Positions 24,075 through 33,010 of a stretch of DNA of 53,547 bases are shown in pieces. Position 1 is the first letter of the stretch. Each line of letters starts with the position of its first letter. The notes beneath the pieces are model-generated. The model was not told the origin of the DNA, made no database searches, and worked only from the letters and a program-made list of their open reading frames with translations. The stretch is taken from the IMG/VR virus record IMGVR_UViG_3300029952_000034, positions 1 through 53,547 of that record, one strand, 5' to 3'. The position numbers were made by a program, and so were the translations under genes. The DNA comes from a virus.

Positions 24075-24836
24075 CTAGGCGGCCTCAGCGAAGGTCGCCG
24101 TCCCAAGCGTGTTCGAGCCATTGACGAAGGCGGTGTATTCCAGGGTCTGGCTGCCGAAGCCGCTCTGCTTGGCCGACAGGCTGCTGCTGGAGGCGATGCA
24201 GCTGTCGAACACATACATGTCCTGCTCATTGCCCCAGGGCAGCACATGGACGGCGGTAAAGCTGCCGGTCAGCCCCTGGTTCTGGTTGGCCAGGTTGATG
24301 GTCTCGCCCGAGGTCGAGACCGAATAGGCGTAGGAGATCAGCATGTTCACGCCCTCGTCGCCGGCCGCGAAGGTATAGGCCCCCGCGGCGACCGAATAGG
24401 ACTTGCCCAGCACCTCGGACCCGCCGGCCACGCGGCTATAGATCGCGCCCGTGACGGCGTTGACGACGCCGAGGTCGAACTGCCAGGTCGCCGAATTGGC
24501 CACGGTGATGATGTAGGGCGTGGTCGCGGCGACCGTGCCGGATTCCTTGTCCGCCTCGGCATAGGAGCCGGTCGTGCCGCTGTCGCCGAACAGGATGTCG
24601 GACATGATGCGGGCGACGCTCTTGCTGTATTCCACCTTGCCGGTGACTTCCATCGACCCGGCGCCGGCGGCCACGGCCAGCTGCTGTTCGCCGAACAGGC
24701 TTTCGACCTTGCGCTTGAAGTCGATCGACTGGCTTTGCGGCACCAGGGCGCGGGCGGGGGTGGGGTTGGCGATATTGGCGGTGGCGAAGACGCGGCCGGC
24801 GCCGAAGGTCGGCTTGCCGGAAAGAACGGTGGTCAT
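24075..24836 (-). CDS. major tail tube protein
   Basis: A 253-residue protein, Ser/Thr/Ala/Gly-rich with beta-sandwich periodicity. It starts MTTVLSGKPTFGAGRVFATA and includes PQSQSIDFKRKVESLFGEQQ, typical of the TP901-1/HK97-type tail tube family. A mid-region with SVSTSGETINLANQNQGLTG could be an Ig-like or tube-surface insertion. Its position between the connector genes and the chaperones fits. The ATG at 24836 is the natural start. Confidence 0.8.
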   Translation of the reverse strand: MTTVLSGKPTFGAGRVFATANIANPTPARALVPQSQSIDFKRKVESLFGEQQLAVAAGAGSMEVTGKVEYSKSVARIMSDILFGDSGTTGSYAEADKESGTVAATTPYIITVANSATWQFDLGVVNAVTGAIYSRVAGGSEVLGKSYSVAAGAYTFAAGDEGVNMLISYAYSVSTSGETINLANQNQGLTGSFTAVHVLPWGNEQDMYVFDSCIASSSSLSAKQSGFGSQTLEYTAFVNGSNTLGTATFAEAA

Positions 24837-24890
24837 GGTCGGGATCCTTTCAGGGAAAACCGGGGCGAGGACAGCCGGGACGAAGAACGG

Positions 24891-25133
24891 TTAGACGGGC
24901 GGCTGAGGAGCCGCTTCGGGCTGGGGCGCGGACTCGGGCTCAGGCTCCGTCGCGGACTCGGGCGCCTTGGGCGCTTCAGCGATGGGGATCGGCGCGGGCG
25001 GCGAGGCGTCCAGCTTGGCGATCAGGCCCGGCAGGGCGCCGACCACCTGGTTATAGGCCTCGGTGTCGCGCGCGAGCGGTCCGCCGGACAGGCTCTGGCG
25101 AAACCATTCGTTGACGAGGTCGGCTTTAGACAT
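24891..25133 (-). CDS. small acidic Pro/Glu-rich protein
   Basis: An 80-residue product: a helical first half (MSKADLVNEWFRQSLSGG) and a disordered second half of Pro, Glu and Ala repeats (APKAPESATEPEPESAPQPE). It lies between the tail terminator and the tail tube gene. No family is known; a scaffold or linker role is possible but unproven. Confidence 0.55.
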   Translation of the reverse strand: MSKADLVNEWFRQSLSGGPLARDTEAYNQVVGALPGLIAKLDASPPAPIPIAEAPKAPESATEPEPESAPQPEAAPQPPV

Positions 25134-25151
25134 GGGTTTCTCCGGGATTTG

Positions 25152-25580
25152 TCAGGGCAGCGTTATCCGCACCGGGATTCTCGCTATCGCTTGAGGTCCC
25201 TGGTCGCCCGAGGAATAGTCGCTGCGCCCCTCTATGCGCGCCCAATAGGCCAGGCCGCCGAGGGTGCAGCGCGGGTCGCCATAGTCTCCGTCTGGCGCGA
25301 AACAGCTGCGGACCGCCTTGACCAGCGCGGTCAGGGCGACGTCGGGCACGGCGTTCGGATCCTTGCCGGCGTTGCTATAGATCCAGATCTCGCACTCCAG
25401 GGTCGTGACGATATAGGTCCCGTCGGCCGCGTCTGAATCGGCGATATGGCGCAGGAACAGGGCTGGTTGGGCGGCCGTCTGGTTCCAATGCTGGACCCGT
25501 CGCCCCGTCGTCTTGAAGTCGGCGCTGGCGACCAGAAGACTAAACAGGGCCTCCAGCGCAGGCTCGCCGTCGATATTCAT
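25152..25580 (-). CDS. tail terminator-like protein
   Basis: A 142-residue protein in the position of the tail completion/terminator protein (gpU-like) after the gp10-like connector. It begins MNIDGEPALEALFSLLVASA, and contains a beta-rich middle and SGDQGPQAIARIPVRITLP at the end, similar to minor tail terminators. It overlaps the upstream gene by ATGA. Family assignment rests mostly on position and size. Confidence 0.65.
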   Translation of the reverse strand: MNIDGEPALEALFSLLVASADFKTTGRRVQHWNQTAAQPALFLRHIADSDAADGTYIVTTLECEIWIYSNAGKDPNAVPDVALTALVKAVRSCFAPDGDYGDPRCTLGGLAYWARIEGRSDYSSGDQGPQAIARIPVRITLP

Positions 25581-26080
25581 GCATTGGCCTCGGCGATGGC
25601 CTTTTCGACCACGGCGTTCAGACGGGCGAGGACTTCCGGCTGCATGGCCGCCAGCGGGCCGCGCTCGAAGGACACCGCGTCGATATCCGGCGTCCGGTCA
25701 TAGGCCTGGACCAGCACCGTCTCAGGCTGGGCCAGCTTCAGTGACCAGTAGTGATCGAGGCCCATTTCGTGCGCCTTGACCTTGGTCGCCTTATGGGCGC
25801 CGTATTCCAGGGCCGAGGCCTTGGCGAAGTCCTGGGAGCCCTTGGTCCCCTCGATATCGACATAGCCGGTGATCCGGCTCGGATCGTCGAACACCCGCAC
25901 CCGTTCCTGACTGCGCAACAGGCCGGTCGCCGAGGGCGTCGCCGCGACCACGCGGGCGAACAGTTCATTGGCGAGGGATCGGATCTCACCCAGCAGCTCA
26001 TCATGCAGGGCGTCGGGGAACTGGTCGAACCGAAGGCCGGCCTGACGGGCGCCCGTGACGTCGATGCGGACCGAATCCAT
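25577..26080 (-). CDS. HK97 gp10-like head-tail joining protein
   Basis: A 167-residue protein. The first half contains VTGARQAGLRFDQFPDAL and ELFARVVAATPSATGLLR, which fit the HK97 gp10 family, where a conserved P-x-x-T-G-x-L-R segment occurs; ASALEYGAHK follows. It belongs to the neck, bridging the connector and tail. It starts at ATG 26080. Confidence 0.75.
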   Translation of the reverse strand: MDSVRIDVTGARQAGLRFDQFPDALHDELLGEIRSLANELFARVVAATPSATGLLRSQERVRVFDDPSRITGYVDIEGTKGSQDFAKASALEYGAHKATKVKAHEMGLDHYWSLKLAQPETVLVQAYDRTPDIDAVSFERGPLAAMQPEVLARLNAVVEKAIAEANA

Positions 26081-26092
26081 GGCGCGGACTCC

Positions 26093-26992
26093 TCAGGCGA
26101 CCGTCGGGACGCGGTAGTCGTCCAGGGCGGCGGCGATGTCGGGCGGGAAGGCCCCGGTCTGGCCCGGCGTTCCGCCCACCCACCAGCGTTCCGTGCCCAC
26201 CCCGGGCGTATCGCGCTGGACCAGGGCTGGATCGCGGCCCTTGGCGCTGAAGCGGCCGGTGATCAGGGTCAGGCAGATCTCGACCAGGCCGGGTGGGATA
26301 TTGACGGTGGCGTAGGCGAAGGCCAGGGCCTGGCCCGCGTCGGCGATGTTGAAGGTGTAGACCCCGGCCGTGACGCTATACTGGCCCTGGGCCGGATTGG
26401 ACGAGACCCGCGCCAGGGGCGCGCCGCCGGCGTAGCTGACCGACTGGTCGCAGGAAAAGGCGCCCGCGCCCTGGACCGTCACCTGATAGGGCGCGCTTTG
26501 CGGCACGGCGCCGGTTTCTTCGATCAAGACGCCGTAGCCCGCCGAATAGGTCACCGCAACCGGGATCGCCTCCCAGGTCACACCGACGCCGGTGAATCTG
26601 TTCAGCCGCAGCAGCTGGCCCGTGGCCGGATTGAGCCGGAAATCCGTCCCGGCGGACAGGACCTGGGTCACGCCGGTCGCCAGGGTCTGCACGACCGAGG
26701 TTACGGCCAGCACCGGCCAGCGGCTCAGCTGCAGCTGGGCGAAACCACCGGGCGTCTGCCAGGGATAGGCGTCCTGCTCGATATCGAAATTGTCGACCAC
26801 GTATTCCGGGACCAGGGCGCGCTTAGTGTAGCGCTCGATCGAGCCCGAGACCTGGAAAATCGCCTGGGCCAGCCACGCGTCGTCCGTGGTGTCCCCGCTA
26901 TCGATCGACAGCTCGGTCTTGACCGTCGGCAGGTCGGTCAGGCTGCGGCTGGCGGCCGGCGACAGCACGGTCGTGACAGTGGAATAGCCCAC
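26093..26992 (-). CDS. head-tail connector (gp6-like adaptor)
   Basis: A 299-residue protein beginning (GTG 26992) with MGYSTVTTVLSPAASRSLT, then DTTDDAWLAQAIFQVSGSIE, the pattern of gp6-like adaptor proteins (DNA-packaging/connector family) that bind the portal. It is about three times the usual length. Residues 85-200 contain an inserted Gly/Thr-rich beta domain (TYSAGYGVLIEETG, GAGAFSCDQSVSYAGG), and the final helices resume with IPPGLVEICLTLITGRF. The enlarged insertion is a feature of some alphaproteobacterial phages. Confidence 0.7.
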   Translation of the reverse strand: MGYSTVTTVLSPAASRSLTDLPTVKTELSIDSGDTTDDAWLAQAIFQVSGSIERYTKRALVPEYVVDNFDIEQDAYPWQTPGGFAQLQLSRWPVLAVTSVVQTLATGVTQVLSAGTDFRLNPATGQLLRLNRFTGVGVTWEAIPVAVTYSAGYGVLIEETGAVPQSAPYQVTVQGAGAFSCDQSVSYAGGAPLARVSSNPAQGQYSVTAGVYTFNIADAGQALAFAYATVNIPPGLVEICLTLITGRFSAKGRDPALVQRDTPGVGTERWWVGGTPGQTGAFPPDIAAALDDYRVPTVA

Positions 26993-26998
26993 GGCGGA

Positions 26999-27208
26999 TC
27001 AGAACCGGGCCACAGGGCGGCGCGTCTTGATCACCGGGCGCTGGGGGCGCTGGGCCGCGGGGACGTCGTAGGGATTGTCCGGCCAGCTTTGCGAGGCCGA
27101 CAAGGCCCCCTCGTCATCCAGGCGCGCCGCGACCGCGTCGGGCACCAAGCGTGTATCGCCCACGCCATGACGGCCCATCGGCACGGCGAAGGTCACAAGC
27201 CTGGTCAT
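26999..27208 (-). CDS. small basic head-region protein
   Basis: A 69-residue product that overlaps its upstream neighbour by ATGA. It begins MTRLVTFAVPMGRHGVGD and ends with a basic RPQRPVIKTRRPVARF tail. No family is recognised. It sits between the capsid accessory genes and the connector. Confidence 0.55.
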   Translation of the reverse strand: MTRLVTFAVPMGRHGVGDTRLVPDAVAARLDDEGALSASQSWPDNPYDVPAAQRPQRPVIKTRRPVARF

Positions 27209-27480
27209 TTCGCGGGCTCTTCGTCGGCAGGCTCAGCCGGCGCTTCAGCGCCCAGTTCGGACTCGGCGGCGACTGCGTCCTCGGATGCTTCGGCAGGCGC
27301 GCCTTCGGGCGGCGTGTCGACGACGGGCGCCGGGGAGAAGATCAGCCGATCGCGGGCGCCCATCAGCTCGCCGACCAACTGGTTCGCAGCGCCATGCACA
27401 TGAACGACGCCGACCGGCGTCCCATCATGCCGGGCCATAGCCTCCGCACGATCCTTCAGCACTTGCTCGATCGGGGTCAC
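27205..27480 (-). CDS. small acidic head-region protein
   Basis: A 91-residue product from a GTG start with a good Shine-Dalgarno (AGGAGA) upstream. Residues 1-50 are mixed helix (MTPIEQVLKDRAEAMARHDG), followed by a strongly acidic Ala/Glu/Pro-rich tail (EGAPAEASEDAVAAESELG). Its role is unknown; the disordered acidic tail may bind capsid or DNA-packaging parts. Confidence 0.55.
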   Translation of the reverse strand: MTPIEQVLKDRAEAMARHDGTPVGVVHVHGAANQLVGELMGARDRLIFSPAPVVDTPPEGAPAEASEDAVAAESELGAEAPAEPADEEPAK

Positions 27481-27574
27481 GATGCGGTCTCCTGTTTAGA
27501 TACGAGCCAGCTCCTCACCGGAGCTGGCGACGGCGCAGGGGCGGCGGCGACGAACGCCGCCGCCCGCGCACGGG

Positions 27575-28012
27575 TCAGACGGCCGGTTTGCGGAACTCGC
27601 CGCCCAGGATGATATCGACGGCCACCAGGATGGTCGGAGAGGTCCCGCCGGTGAAGGTCGGCGTGGCCACGGCGCGAATCCAACGGCGCGCGCTGGACAA
27701 CTCCACGGCTAGGCTGTTTTCGGTGTTGATCGCCGTCAGCGCCGTGGACGCCGCGACGGTGCTCTGCCCCGGCGGAATATAGTCTGCATAGGTCGTGCCA
27801 TCGGCGGAGTCCTGGATCTTGGACACCAGACTGACACCCGATGGCGAACCGGTTTCGGCGCCCGCCACGGTATGAAGGATGCAGGATAGCGGAAGGTTAT
27901 GCGCCTCCCGATCGATACCGCCGCCATTGACGGCGGCGCTGGCGGCCTGGCACAGCACACTGGTGGCGACAGCGACAAAGCCGCCGACGTTGCGTTCAGA
28001 GGCGACGTTCAT
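27575..28012 (-). CDS. putative capsid accessory / decoration protein
   Basis: A 145-residue beta-rich protein encoded directly after the major capsid gene. It contains short hydrophobic strands and many Ser/Thr/Ala (GGFVAVATSVLCQAASAAVN, then ARRWIRAVATPTFTGGTSP). Position and composition fit a capsid decoration or head-stabilising protein, but no family is recognised. Confidence 0.55.
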   Translation of the reverse strand: MNVASERNVGGFVAVATSVLCQAASAAVNGGGIDREAHNLPLSCILHTVAGAETGSPSGVSLVSKIQDSADGTTYADYIPPGQSTVAASTALTAINTENSLAVELSSARRWIRAVATPTFTGGTSPTILVAVDIILGGEFRKPAV

Positions 28013-28104
28013 AGGGAGTCGTTCCTGTTCATGGGATTTCGAGGAAGGATGCGCCGCCGGCCGAGCGGGCCGGCGGCGGAGGCCACGGACCGGAAAGCCG
28101 AGGC

Positions 28105-29574
28105 TTAGGAGATCACCGGCGCCCAGCGAACGCCCTGGATGATCGCGACCGATTGGTCATGACGCATCTGGAAGTCGTGCTCGGCGATGGCCCGGATGAT
28201 GGTCTGGTCGCTCTGGAACGCCGAGACGGTGTTGCCGCCGCCATCGACATAGCTGCCCTCACGCGACACGGCCAATTCCAGGCTCATCGAGTCCAGGATC
28301 ATGGCTTCATCCATCTCGGCAAGGAAGATGAAGGAGAGATCCTTGTTCGAGGCCCCCGCATCCCAGATATTGGTCGGCACCTGGGTGGTGAACTTCACCG
28401 GGTAGTTGCGGAGCTTGCCCTCGTTCAGTTCGTCGCGGAAGACATATTGGCCGAGGCTGTCGGTCACATCATAGAGGTAGTTGCGCGTGCGCGGATGCAT
28501 GAACCAGACGCGGCGGCTGTCATCCACATTGGCGGTGTCGAGCCGGTTGGCCGCCCCGGACAATTCCTGCTGAACCGTCGTCAGGGTGTAGGACGCATTC
28601 GACGTGATGAAATTGCCGCCCGTCGAATTGGCGGGGTCTGCGCCGTTCACGGCCAGGGTCGAAGCCGCCGTCGAAAGCCAGTTACCCAAGGTGCCGCCAT
28701 TGGCCCCGATCCAGCGGTTGGCGAAATAAAGCATGCCCAAGGGGGTGTCTTGCGTGCCGTCGCCCAGCAGGAAGGCTTGGTCCTCGCGGAGCGCAAAGAC
28801 CTTGACCAGGTCATCACGAACAAAGGCGTCGGCCGCGGGGTCGGCATAACGCATCATGTCGTTCGACACCGGCACCATTGCCGTCAGTTTCTTGAAGGTC
28901 GCGGTGATCGACTTCAAGGTCTGCTGCGAGGAGGTGATCTTGGACTGTTCGTTGCCGTAGGACGCCGTCGCGGCGCTATTCTGGCCCGGGAGGGTCATGG
29001 TGCCGCGAGGCATGGGCAAGGTGCGCGGATTAGAGGTCCGCACGACAGCCCTTGGCCGCAGCAGTTCGATGATCTCGTTGACATAGTCGGGCGGCACGAT
29101 GAAACCGCCGGACGCGCCGACCGAGGTGACCAGGGCGCGGCTGTTGGGATCGCGGCGCGGGCTGAACGAGCGGGTGATCGGGTGACGCTCGCCATATTGC
29201 TCACTGGCCAGGGCGCGGGCGCCATCAATGCGGTTGCCGGCCGCGCTGAACAGTTTGACCATCGCCACGGCGCGCAAGCCCTTATGGGTGACCAGACCCA
29301 TCGACTTGGCGTCAGCCTCGTTCGAATAGGGGTCCAGTTCACGGACCTGGATATCCGGGGCGTCCTCCTGGCCGGCGACCGGTTGGGCGCTGGCGGCCGA
29401 CAGGGCCAGGGCCTCGCGAGCGCGGGTGATCTGGCCGTCGAGGTCTTCGACGTCCTTCTTGCGCGCCAGATAGTCGGTTTGCTCTTCAACGGTCAGGGCG
29501 GGCTTGTCGGCGAGCGCCTTGAACGAGTCAAAGGCAGCCGCACGCTGCTTCACCAGGTCGACGACCTTGGACAT
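28105..29574 (-). CDS. major capsid protein, HK97 family
   Basis: A 489-residue protein. Residues 1-75 are a charged coiled-coil delta/scaffold domain (MSKVVDLVKQRAAAFDSF, EEQTDYLARKKDVEDLDG). The HK97 fold follows: SVGASGGFIVPPDYVNEIIE near 150, the PMPRGTMTLPG strand, then LVKVFALREDQAFLLGDGTQ, a highly conserved feature, then TPLGML. The delta domain is removed by the protease encoded next upstream. At 489 residues it is longer than average, with an inserted region around 290-340. Confidence 0.92.
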   Translation of the reverse strand: MSKVVDLVKQRAAAFDSFKALADKPALTVEEQTDYLARKKDVEDLDGQITRAREALALSAASAQPVAGQEDAPDIQVRELDPYSNEADAKSMGLVTHKGLRAVAMVKLFSAAGNRIDGARALASEQYGERHPITRSFSPRRDPNSRALVTSVGASGGFIVPPDYVNEIIELLRPRAVVRTSNPRTLPMPRGTMTLPGQNSAATASYGNEQSKITSSQQTLKSITATFKKLTAMVPVSNDMMRYADPAADAFVRDDLVKVFALREDQAFLLGDGTQDTPLGMLYFANRWIGANGGTLGNWLSTAASTLAVNGADPANSTGGNFITSNASYTLTTVQQELSGAANRLDTANVDDSRRVWFMHPRTRNYLYDVTDSLGQYVFRDELNEGKLRNYPVKFTTQVPTNIWDAGASNKDLSFIFLAEMDEAMILDSMSLELAVSREGSYVDGGGNTVSAFQSDQTIIRAIAEHDFQMRHDQSVAIIQGVRWAPVIS

Positions 29575-29674
29575 AGGTGGGTTCCTTCTCTGGGATGGGA
29601 CGTCTCGCGACGGTCCGGGGCCTTACCCAAGGGCGCGTTGGCGCTTCGGGCGTTTTCGCCGGGGGCGAATGGGG

Positions 29675-30865
29675 TCAGTTGGCGGGAAACGCCAGCAGGT
29701 CGGCCTGGCGACGGCGGTAATCGGCGCTCATGCGCTCGCCGCCTTCGTCTTCCACGCCGCCGGAGGGCTGAACGGTCTTGTCGGCCTCATCGCCCGAGTC
29801 CTCGGGGACGCCGGCGCGGCCCATCATGTCGTCGATCGCCTTCACGCCTTTCTTGTGATTGGCGATGGCGCTGCGGTGCTGGGCCATGGCGTCTTCATGG
29901 AAGGCCTGGGCCTCGCGCAGGCAGCGGACCGTGTCGGCCGACAGGGCCTTGCCCGCGCGGATCTTGGCGTGGGCGTAACCGCGGCGGAAGGCGCGGACGG
30001 CCGGCGAGGCGGCGGCGGCGATATGGGCGCGCTCCTCGACCACCAGGACGCTGTCGTCGTCACCCTCAGTTTCGGGCTCGACATCATAGCCGGCCAGCGC
30101 CTCGGCCACCTCCTCGGCCGTCATGGCCAAGAGGGCGTCGCCCAGGTCGTGCAGTACGGCGGCCAGCATGCCCGGGACCGCGCTGTTATCGCCTTCGATC
30201 GCTGACTCATACTTGGCGCTGTCGACCGCATAGCCCAGGCTTTCGAACAGGTAGCACAGGCTGGCGACGGAATAGAGGCCGCGCTCGAACACGACCTTGC
30301 CGCCGCGTAAACCCTTGGCGCGCACGTCGTGCGCGCGCGTCTGGGGCGCGGCGGCGGGCGCCCCCGGAGGATCGATCTGGGTTTTCGCCACGTCTTGTTC
30401 TCCATTGGCTCGGGCCGTCACGACGGCGCCCGGATCGGCCGGAACGCTGACAAAGGACATCTCCAGCAGCTCCCACTGGGTAATGCGCTGGCCGCCCTTG
30501 GGCCGCTTGGGGTCCAGCGGCTCCATGTCGATCGGGTCGAACCCGACCGAGACCGCGCGGATCACGCCGCCCTTGACTAGGCCCCGGGTCTCGTCGGCGA
30601 TGCGCGAGACGCCGAGGGGCGCGAAGCGCACGCGGGCGGTGATCTCGTCCGGCCCGACCGAGACGGTTTCGGCATTGCCGACCGGCTTGTCGGGGTCGTG
30701 GCTCCAGAGGGCGATCGGATTGGCGCGGTAGTTTTCAAGGACGCAGCCGCCGGGCAGCAGGATATGGCCGTCCCGCGCTAGGGCGTCGGTGGACATCACC
30801 ACATCGACCTCATCCTCGCCGACCGGCGTGATCAGGGCGCGGACGAGTTTGCGCAGCTTGGTCAT
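29675..30865 (-). CDS. prohead protease with scaffold tail
   Basis: A 396-residue protein. The first 165 residues are a HK97 gp4-type protease (family S78): the catalytic His in IALWSHDPDKPVG, GGVIRAVSVGFDP and the catalytic Ser in LLEMSFVSVPADPGAV. The remaining 230 residues are charged helix, probably internal scaffold. ATG 30865 follows a GAGGG Shine-Dalgarno. The dispersed palindrome at 30321-30335 lies in the linker between the two parts and gives RAHDVRAKG. It processes the capsid delta domain during head maturation. Confidence 0.85.
   Translation of the reverse strand: MTKLRKLVRALITPVGEDEVDVVMSTDALARDGHILLPGGCVLENYRANPIALWSHDPDKPVGNAETVSVGPDEITARVRFAPLGVSRIADETRGLVKGGVIRAVSVGFDPIDMEPLDPKRPKGGQRITQWELLEMSFVSVPADPGAVVTARANGEQDVAKTQIDPPGAPAAAPQTRAHDVRAKGLRGGKVVFERGLYSVASLCYLFESLGYAVDSAKYESAIEGDNSAVPGMLAAVLHDLGDALLAMTAEEVAEALAGYDVEPETEGDDDSVLVVEERAHIAAAASPAVRAFRRGYAHAKIRAGKALSADTVRCLREAQAFHEDAMAQHRSAIANHKKGVKAIDDMMGRAGVPEDSGDEADKTVQPSGGVEDEGGERMSADYRRRQADLLAFPAN
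30321..30335. repeat. dispersed palindrome copy 5
   Basis: GCGCACGTCGTGCGC, perfect 6-bp arms with a GTC centre, inside the prohead protease gene at the junction between protease and helical tail. Frame AHDVR. Confidence 0.8.
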
Positions 30866-30873
30866 GGCAGCCC

Positions 30874-32259
30874 TCAATTCTGCGGCGGGGTATCGACGGC
30901 GCCCTCAGCGGCGCCCTGCCCGGTCGTCTGGGTGGCGCCCGTGCCGGCCGAGCCGTCGGTGACCGTGCCGTCCACCGGATTGCCCGCCCCATCCGGCGCG
31001 GCGCCGGAGATGTTCGAGCCTTCGGCGGCCATATTGACCGGCATCATCAGGCGGTCGCCGCCCGGCAGGGGCGGCAGGGCGTCGGCCTTGCGTTCCTCGT
31101 TCTGGGTCGTCTTGCCGGACAGGATATTGATCCGGCTGACATTGGCCCGGGTCATGACGTCGGCCCGCAGCAGCTGGGACAGGTCGCGTTTCAGGCGGAG
31201 CTGCTCGGCCTTGGGCAGGCGCCGGCCCTTGATGTCCTTGTCCAGGCCGAAGGTCCAGGCCCAGCGCTGTTCGAAATTGACCGCGCGCTGGGTGATCGCC
31301 GAATTGACATAGTCCTGGTCCTGGGCGGCCAGGTTCTGGGTCGCCCCGCGCGAGGCGGAGCCGACCCCGATCTTGTGCGGGGGCACGCCGAAGAAGCGGC
31401 AGACGTCTTCCGGCTGCATCTGGCGCTGTTCGATGAACTGCAGGTCCACCGAGGTCAGCTGCAGGGCGACGGGCTCGATGCCGTCCTCCAGCACCACGGT
31501 CTTGCCGGTGTTCTGGTAGCCGGCATGCAGGTCGTCGAACTGGGTCTTCAGCCGCTTGGCCGCGACCTCGCTCAGCTGCTTGGTGGTCTTCAGCCAGGTC
31601 GAGGGGCGCGCGCCATTGGCCACCCAGCGGCTGGCCTGCTGTTCCAGGGCCATGGTCAGGCCGATGGCGTCGCGGGCCAGGCCGATGGTCGAGACCCCGA
31701 CCAGGGAATTGAAGGTCACCCCCCGCAGGTGGAAAATATCCTCTGACGGGATGGCCACGGGGAAATCGCGCAGCTTGGCGATCTGCCACAGGCCGATGCG
31801 GTTCATATTGACATAGATCGAACCGTCGCCGGCCTCCAGCACCATGGCGGCGTCTGGATTGACCGGGATCAGCTCGATCGGATCGCCGCGGCTGTCGCGG
31901 CGGATCGGCGAATAGCAATTGCCGCGCAGCAGGAAGCCGGTCCACATCTGGCGGTCATATTCGAACCAGGTCTGCTGGTCGTTCGGACGCTCCAGCAGTT
32001 CGTTCAGCGGGTGGTCTTCGTCGCGCGATTCGCTGCCGTCGGCGTTAAGGCGGTACAGATAGGGCGAGCAGCGGGCGAGGTCGGTCGCAAGCCGGTCGAC
32101 ACAGGCATAGACGGCCGAGACCGTCATGGCCGTAGCCTGGCTGATCATCGCACCCGAGGCAGAGGCTACCGATCCCAGCGGCGGGATCATGCCATAGCTG
32201 GGCGCGCCGGCGCTGGCCCGCTGGACCGACGGCGCGGCGATGCGGCTGAGGAATCCCAT
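30874..32259 (-). CDS. portal protein, HK97 family
   Basis: A 461-residue portal. Motifs: TAMTVSAVYACVDRLATDLA near 45-62, then PYLYRLNADG, RGNCYSPIRRDSRG, DIFHLRG, and QMQPEDVCRFFGVPPHKIG, typical of Phage_portal. The final 60 residues are low-complexity Gly/Ala/Thr. The capsid genes follow, and TerL lies upstream behind two small genes. It forms the dodecameric ring through which DNA is packaged. Confidence 0.92.
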   Translation of the reverse strand: MGFLSRIAAPSVQRASAGAPSYGMIPPLGSVASASGAMISQATAMTVSAVYACVDRLATDLARCSPYLYRLNADGSESRDEDHPLNELLERPNDQQTWFEYDRQMWTGFLLRGNCYSPIRRDSRGDPIELIPVNPDAAMVLEAGDGSIYVNMNRIGLWQIAKLRDFPVAIPSEDIFHLRGVTFNSLVGVSTIGLARDAIGLTMALEQQASRWVANGARPSTWLKTTKQLSEVAAKRLKTQFDDLHAGYQNTGKTVVLEDGIEPVALQLTSVDLQFIEQRQMQPEDVCRFFGVPPHKIGVGSASRGATQNLAAQDQDYVNSAITQRAVNFEQRWAWTFGLDKDIKGRRLPKAEQLRLKRDLSQLLRADVMTRANVSRINILSGKTTQNEERKADALPPLPGGDRLMMPVNMAAEGSNISGAAPDGAGNPVDGTVTDGSAGTGATQTTGQGAAEGAVDTPPQN

Positions 32260-32468
32260 TACGCGGCGCTCCTCCGCGCGAACAGCCAGGCCCCGACCAT
32301 CAGGATGGCGCCCGCGACGATGAAGGCCGCCGGGCGGCTGACCAGGGCGACGCCGTAGTCGATCAGCCCAGCGCCAACGACCGTCGCCGCGTCGAGCGCG
32401 AAATCAACGATCGGCGAAGGGGCGCGCGGTTGGGCGCGCACGGCGTGCGCGGGGGGCTGGTCGGTCAT
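32259..32468 (-). CDS. small membrane protein before portal
   Basis: A 69-residue product with two hydrophobic stretches (VVGAGLIDYGVALVS and AAFIVAGAILMVGAWLFA) and a short Pro/Arg-rich start. The palindrome at 32436-32450 encodes AHAVRA at residues 7-12, in the disordered N-terminus. Its ATG overlaps the upstream stop and its own stop overlaps the portal ATG. I recall small membrane proteins between terminase and portal in related phages; their role is unknown. Confidence 0.6.
   Translation of the reverse strand: MTDQPPAHAVRAQPRAPSPIVDFALDAATVVGAGLIDYGVALVSRPAAFIVAGAILMVGAWLFARRSAA
32436..32450. repeat. dispersed palindrome copy 6
   Basis: GCGCACGGCGTGCGC inside the small membrane protein gene, near its start. 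Frame AHAVR. Confidence 0.85.
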
Positions 32469-32776
32469 AGGGACCGGGTGAAGGCGCGGCGGTAGTTTTC
32501 CGTTGCCAGGTCGTCGACCTTGATCTCGGAGATGCGGCGCAGACGCTGCAGCCCATAGGCCTCGACCGTCACGACCAGGCTGACCACCCGGGGCGGATAG
32601 TCGGCGCAGGCCTCGGGCAGCTGATCGCCGGTCACCACCAGGGCGACCTTGCCGCCAAAGCCATAGTCCTGGCCGTGCAGCGAGCATTCGATCTTCAGCC
32701 CGTGGTCCAGGATCAGGCTGGCCGCCTCGGGCAGCACTTCCGGGTCCATCAGGACAATGGCGCCGCGTGGGGACAT
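32465..32776 (-). CDS. hypothetical protein after TerL
   Basis: A 103-residue protein from ATG 32776 (MSPRGAIVLMDPEVLPEAAS); longer upstream reading has poor protein character. Residues 30-70 alternate strands and helices (KIECSLHGQDYGFGGKVALV), with no recognised family. The 234 bases between it and TerL (32777-33010) hold no convincing gene or signal; I see only GC-rich sequence with short GATCGCC direct repeats. Confidence 0.55.
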   Translation of the reverse strand: MSPRGAIVLMDPEVLPEAASLILDHGLKIECSLHGQDYGFGGKVALVVTGDQLPEACADYPPRVVSLVVTVEAYGLQRLRRISEIKVDDLATENYRRAFTRSL

Positions 32777-33010
32777 GCTGCGATCTCCGGACAGGTTAGA
32801 ACGGCGGCGGGATGCGCGGGCGGCGCCTCTACGCTCCCGATCGCCGTGGCTCTGCGATCGCCAAGGCGCCACTCTTGGATCGGGTGACCGCCGGCCACCG
32901 GTTGCTTGATCGGACCCCGCTACGCAGGCGAAGCCCTGTTTGAAGCGGCGGATCGAGACCGCCGATTTCACTGCGCTGAAATGGCTGGAGCGAGCATTGG
33001 CCCGCGAAAG

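Noticed and set aside
22628-24124. Long plus-strand ORFs over the tail region and elsewhere in the late operon
   Set aside because: High GC keeps antisense frames open. The minus-strand frames carry recognisable domains and overlapping start-stop pairs; the plus-strand translations are low-complexity Arg/Gly/Ala.
32777-33010. A gene in the 234-bp gap after TerL
   Set aside because: The open minus frame continues into the next gene but has Arg/Ser/Gly-rich content and no recognisable pattern or start signal.
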